DNA of 42,226 bases from Gemmatimonadota bacterium (GTDB lineage: Bacteria; Latescibacterota; UBA2968; GCA-2709665). The translations under genes and the position numbers were made by a program. The stretch's first letter is position 1. Each line of letters begins with the position of its first letter. The notes beneath the pieces are model-generated. The model did no database searches. It was not told where the DNA came from and was given only the letters and a program-made list of their open reading frames with translations. Below are positions 42,172 to 42,226 of the stretch, piece by piece. Where the stretch lies: contig JAPPJY010000087.1 of the NCBI GenBank assembly GCA_028874335.1, forward strand, positions 1-42,226. Direction: 5' to 3'.

Positions 42172-42226
42172 CCCTACGTGCCAATATAGAGTGAGACAAC
42201 TCCCCCTCCGAGTTTAATGTCGTACA
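42172..42226. repeat. IS end, copy 3, continuing past the window
   Basis: Same core as the other two, CCCTACG through CTCCGAG (42212), followed by TTTAATGTCGTACA and then cut by the window edge. It may begin an intact insertion sequence of this family or be another solo end; this window cannot tell which. Confidence 0.8.

Overview
The window looks like a chromosomal segment of an uncultivated, GC-rich, Gram-negative bacterium. It encodes lipoproteins and a tripartite outer-membrane efflux pump. It is also littered with short palindromic repeats (GGGCGACC-ACAA-GGGTCGCCC and GAGGGCA-TCC-TGCCCTC) of a kind I associate with Poribacteria/Latescibacteria-like metagenomic genomes. That placement is an impression from repeat style and gene content, not something the sequence proves. 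No rRNA, tRNA or CRISPR array was found.

Layout. (1) 1-19.7 kb is a dense, mostly plus-strand, GC-rich metabolic region. It holds an orphan HepT-like gene, an SDR oxidoreductase, an HD phosphohydrolase and a lactonase-like beta-propeller. A CoA-ligase / SCP2-type thiolase / DUF35 Zn-ribbon cluster follows, then a more AT-rich patch with a UDG-like protein and a toxin-antitoxin-like pair behind a near-consensus promoter. After that come a second AMP-forming ligase, an Ldh-family dehydrogenase, proA, a large M16 peptidase lipoprotein, a Gfo/Idh/MocA oxidoreductase, a MITE, a DMFase-like domain protein and a PHP phosphoesterase. (2) 19.7-23.5 kb holds a small minus-strand lipoprotein, an acetolactate-synthase-like TPP enzyme, palindromic repeats and a Uma2 nuclease-like gene. 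(3) 24.0-30.6 kb is an RND efflux operon whose TolC-like gene carries an extra periplasmic substrate-binding-type domain. A partial duplication of the left flank (3' end of the TPP enzyme gene, palindromic repeats, and a ~240 bp dispersed repeat, in the same order) lies on its right side. The operon therefore sits between direct repeats. (4) 30.6-32.6 kb is repeat-rich and has no gene.

(5) 32.6-42.2 kb is markedly more AT-rich and looks like a defence island. It begins with a single-chain DUF262-HNH nuclease with a RAMA-like C-terminus. Next is a compact operon that I read as a type II Zorya system: zorA (MotA/TolQ-like motor with a long coiled tail), zorB (MotB/OmpA-like) and zorE (HNH nuclease), with ATGA overlap or a 3-base gap. 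A strong imperfect hairpin and a DUF2188-like small gene follow. Beyond that, three same-orientation copies of an insertion-sequence end (38.04, 40.89 and 42.17 kb) partition a cassette region. It contains an IS3-like transposase relic, a 221-residue unknown protein, a secreted trypsin-like protease with a dockerin-like repeat, a 136-residue unknown and a minus-strand protein ending in a HEPN-type R-x4-H motif.

How they fit together: the first half is housekeeping and catabolic metabolism, the middle is an efflux island embedded in repeats, and the right quarter is anti-phage and mobile DNA. The best candidates for something undescribed are the DUF262-HNH-RAMA/Zorya neighbourhood with its downstream structured element and HEPN cassette, the ABC_sub_bind-TolC fusion, and the toxin paired with an unusually long, helical putative antitoxin.
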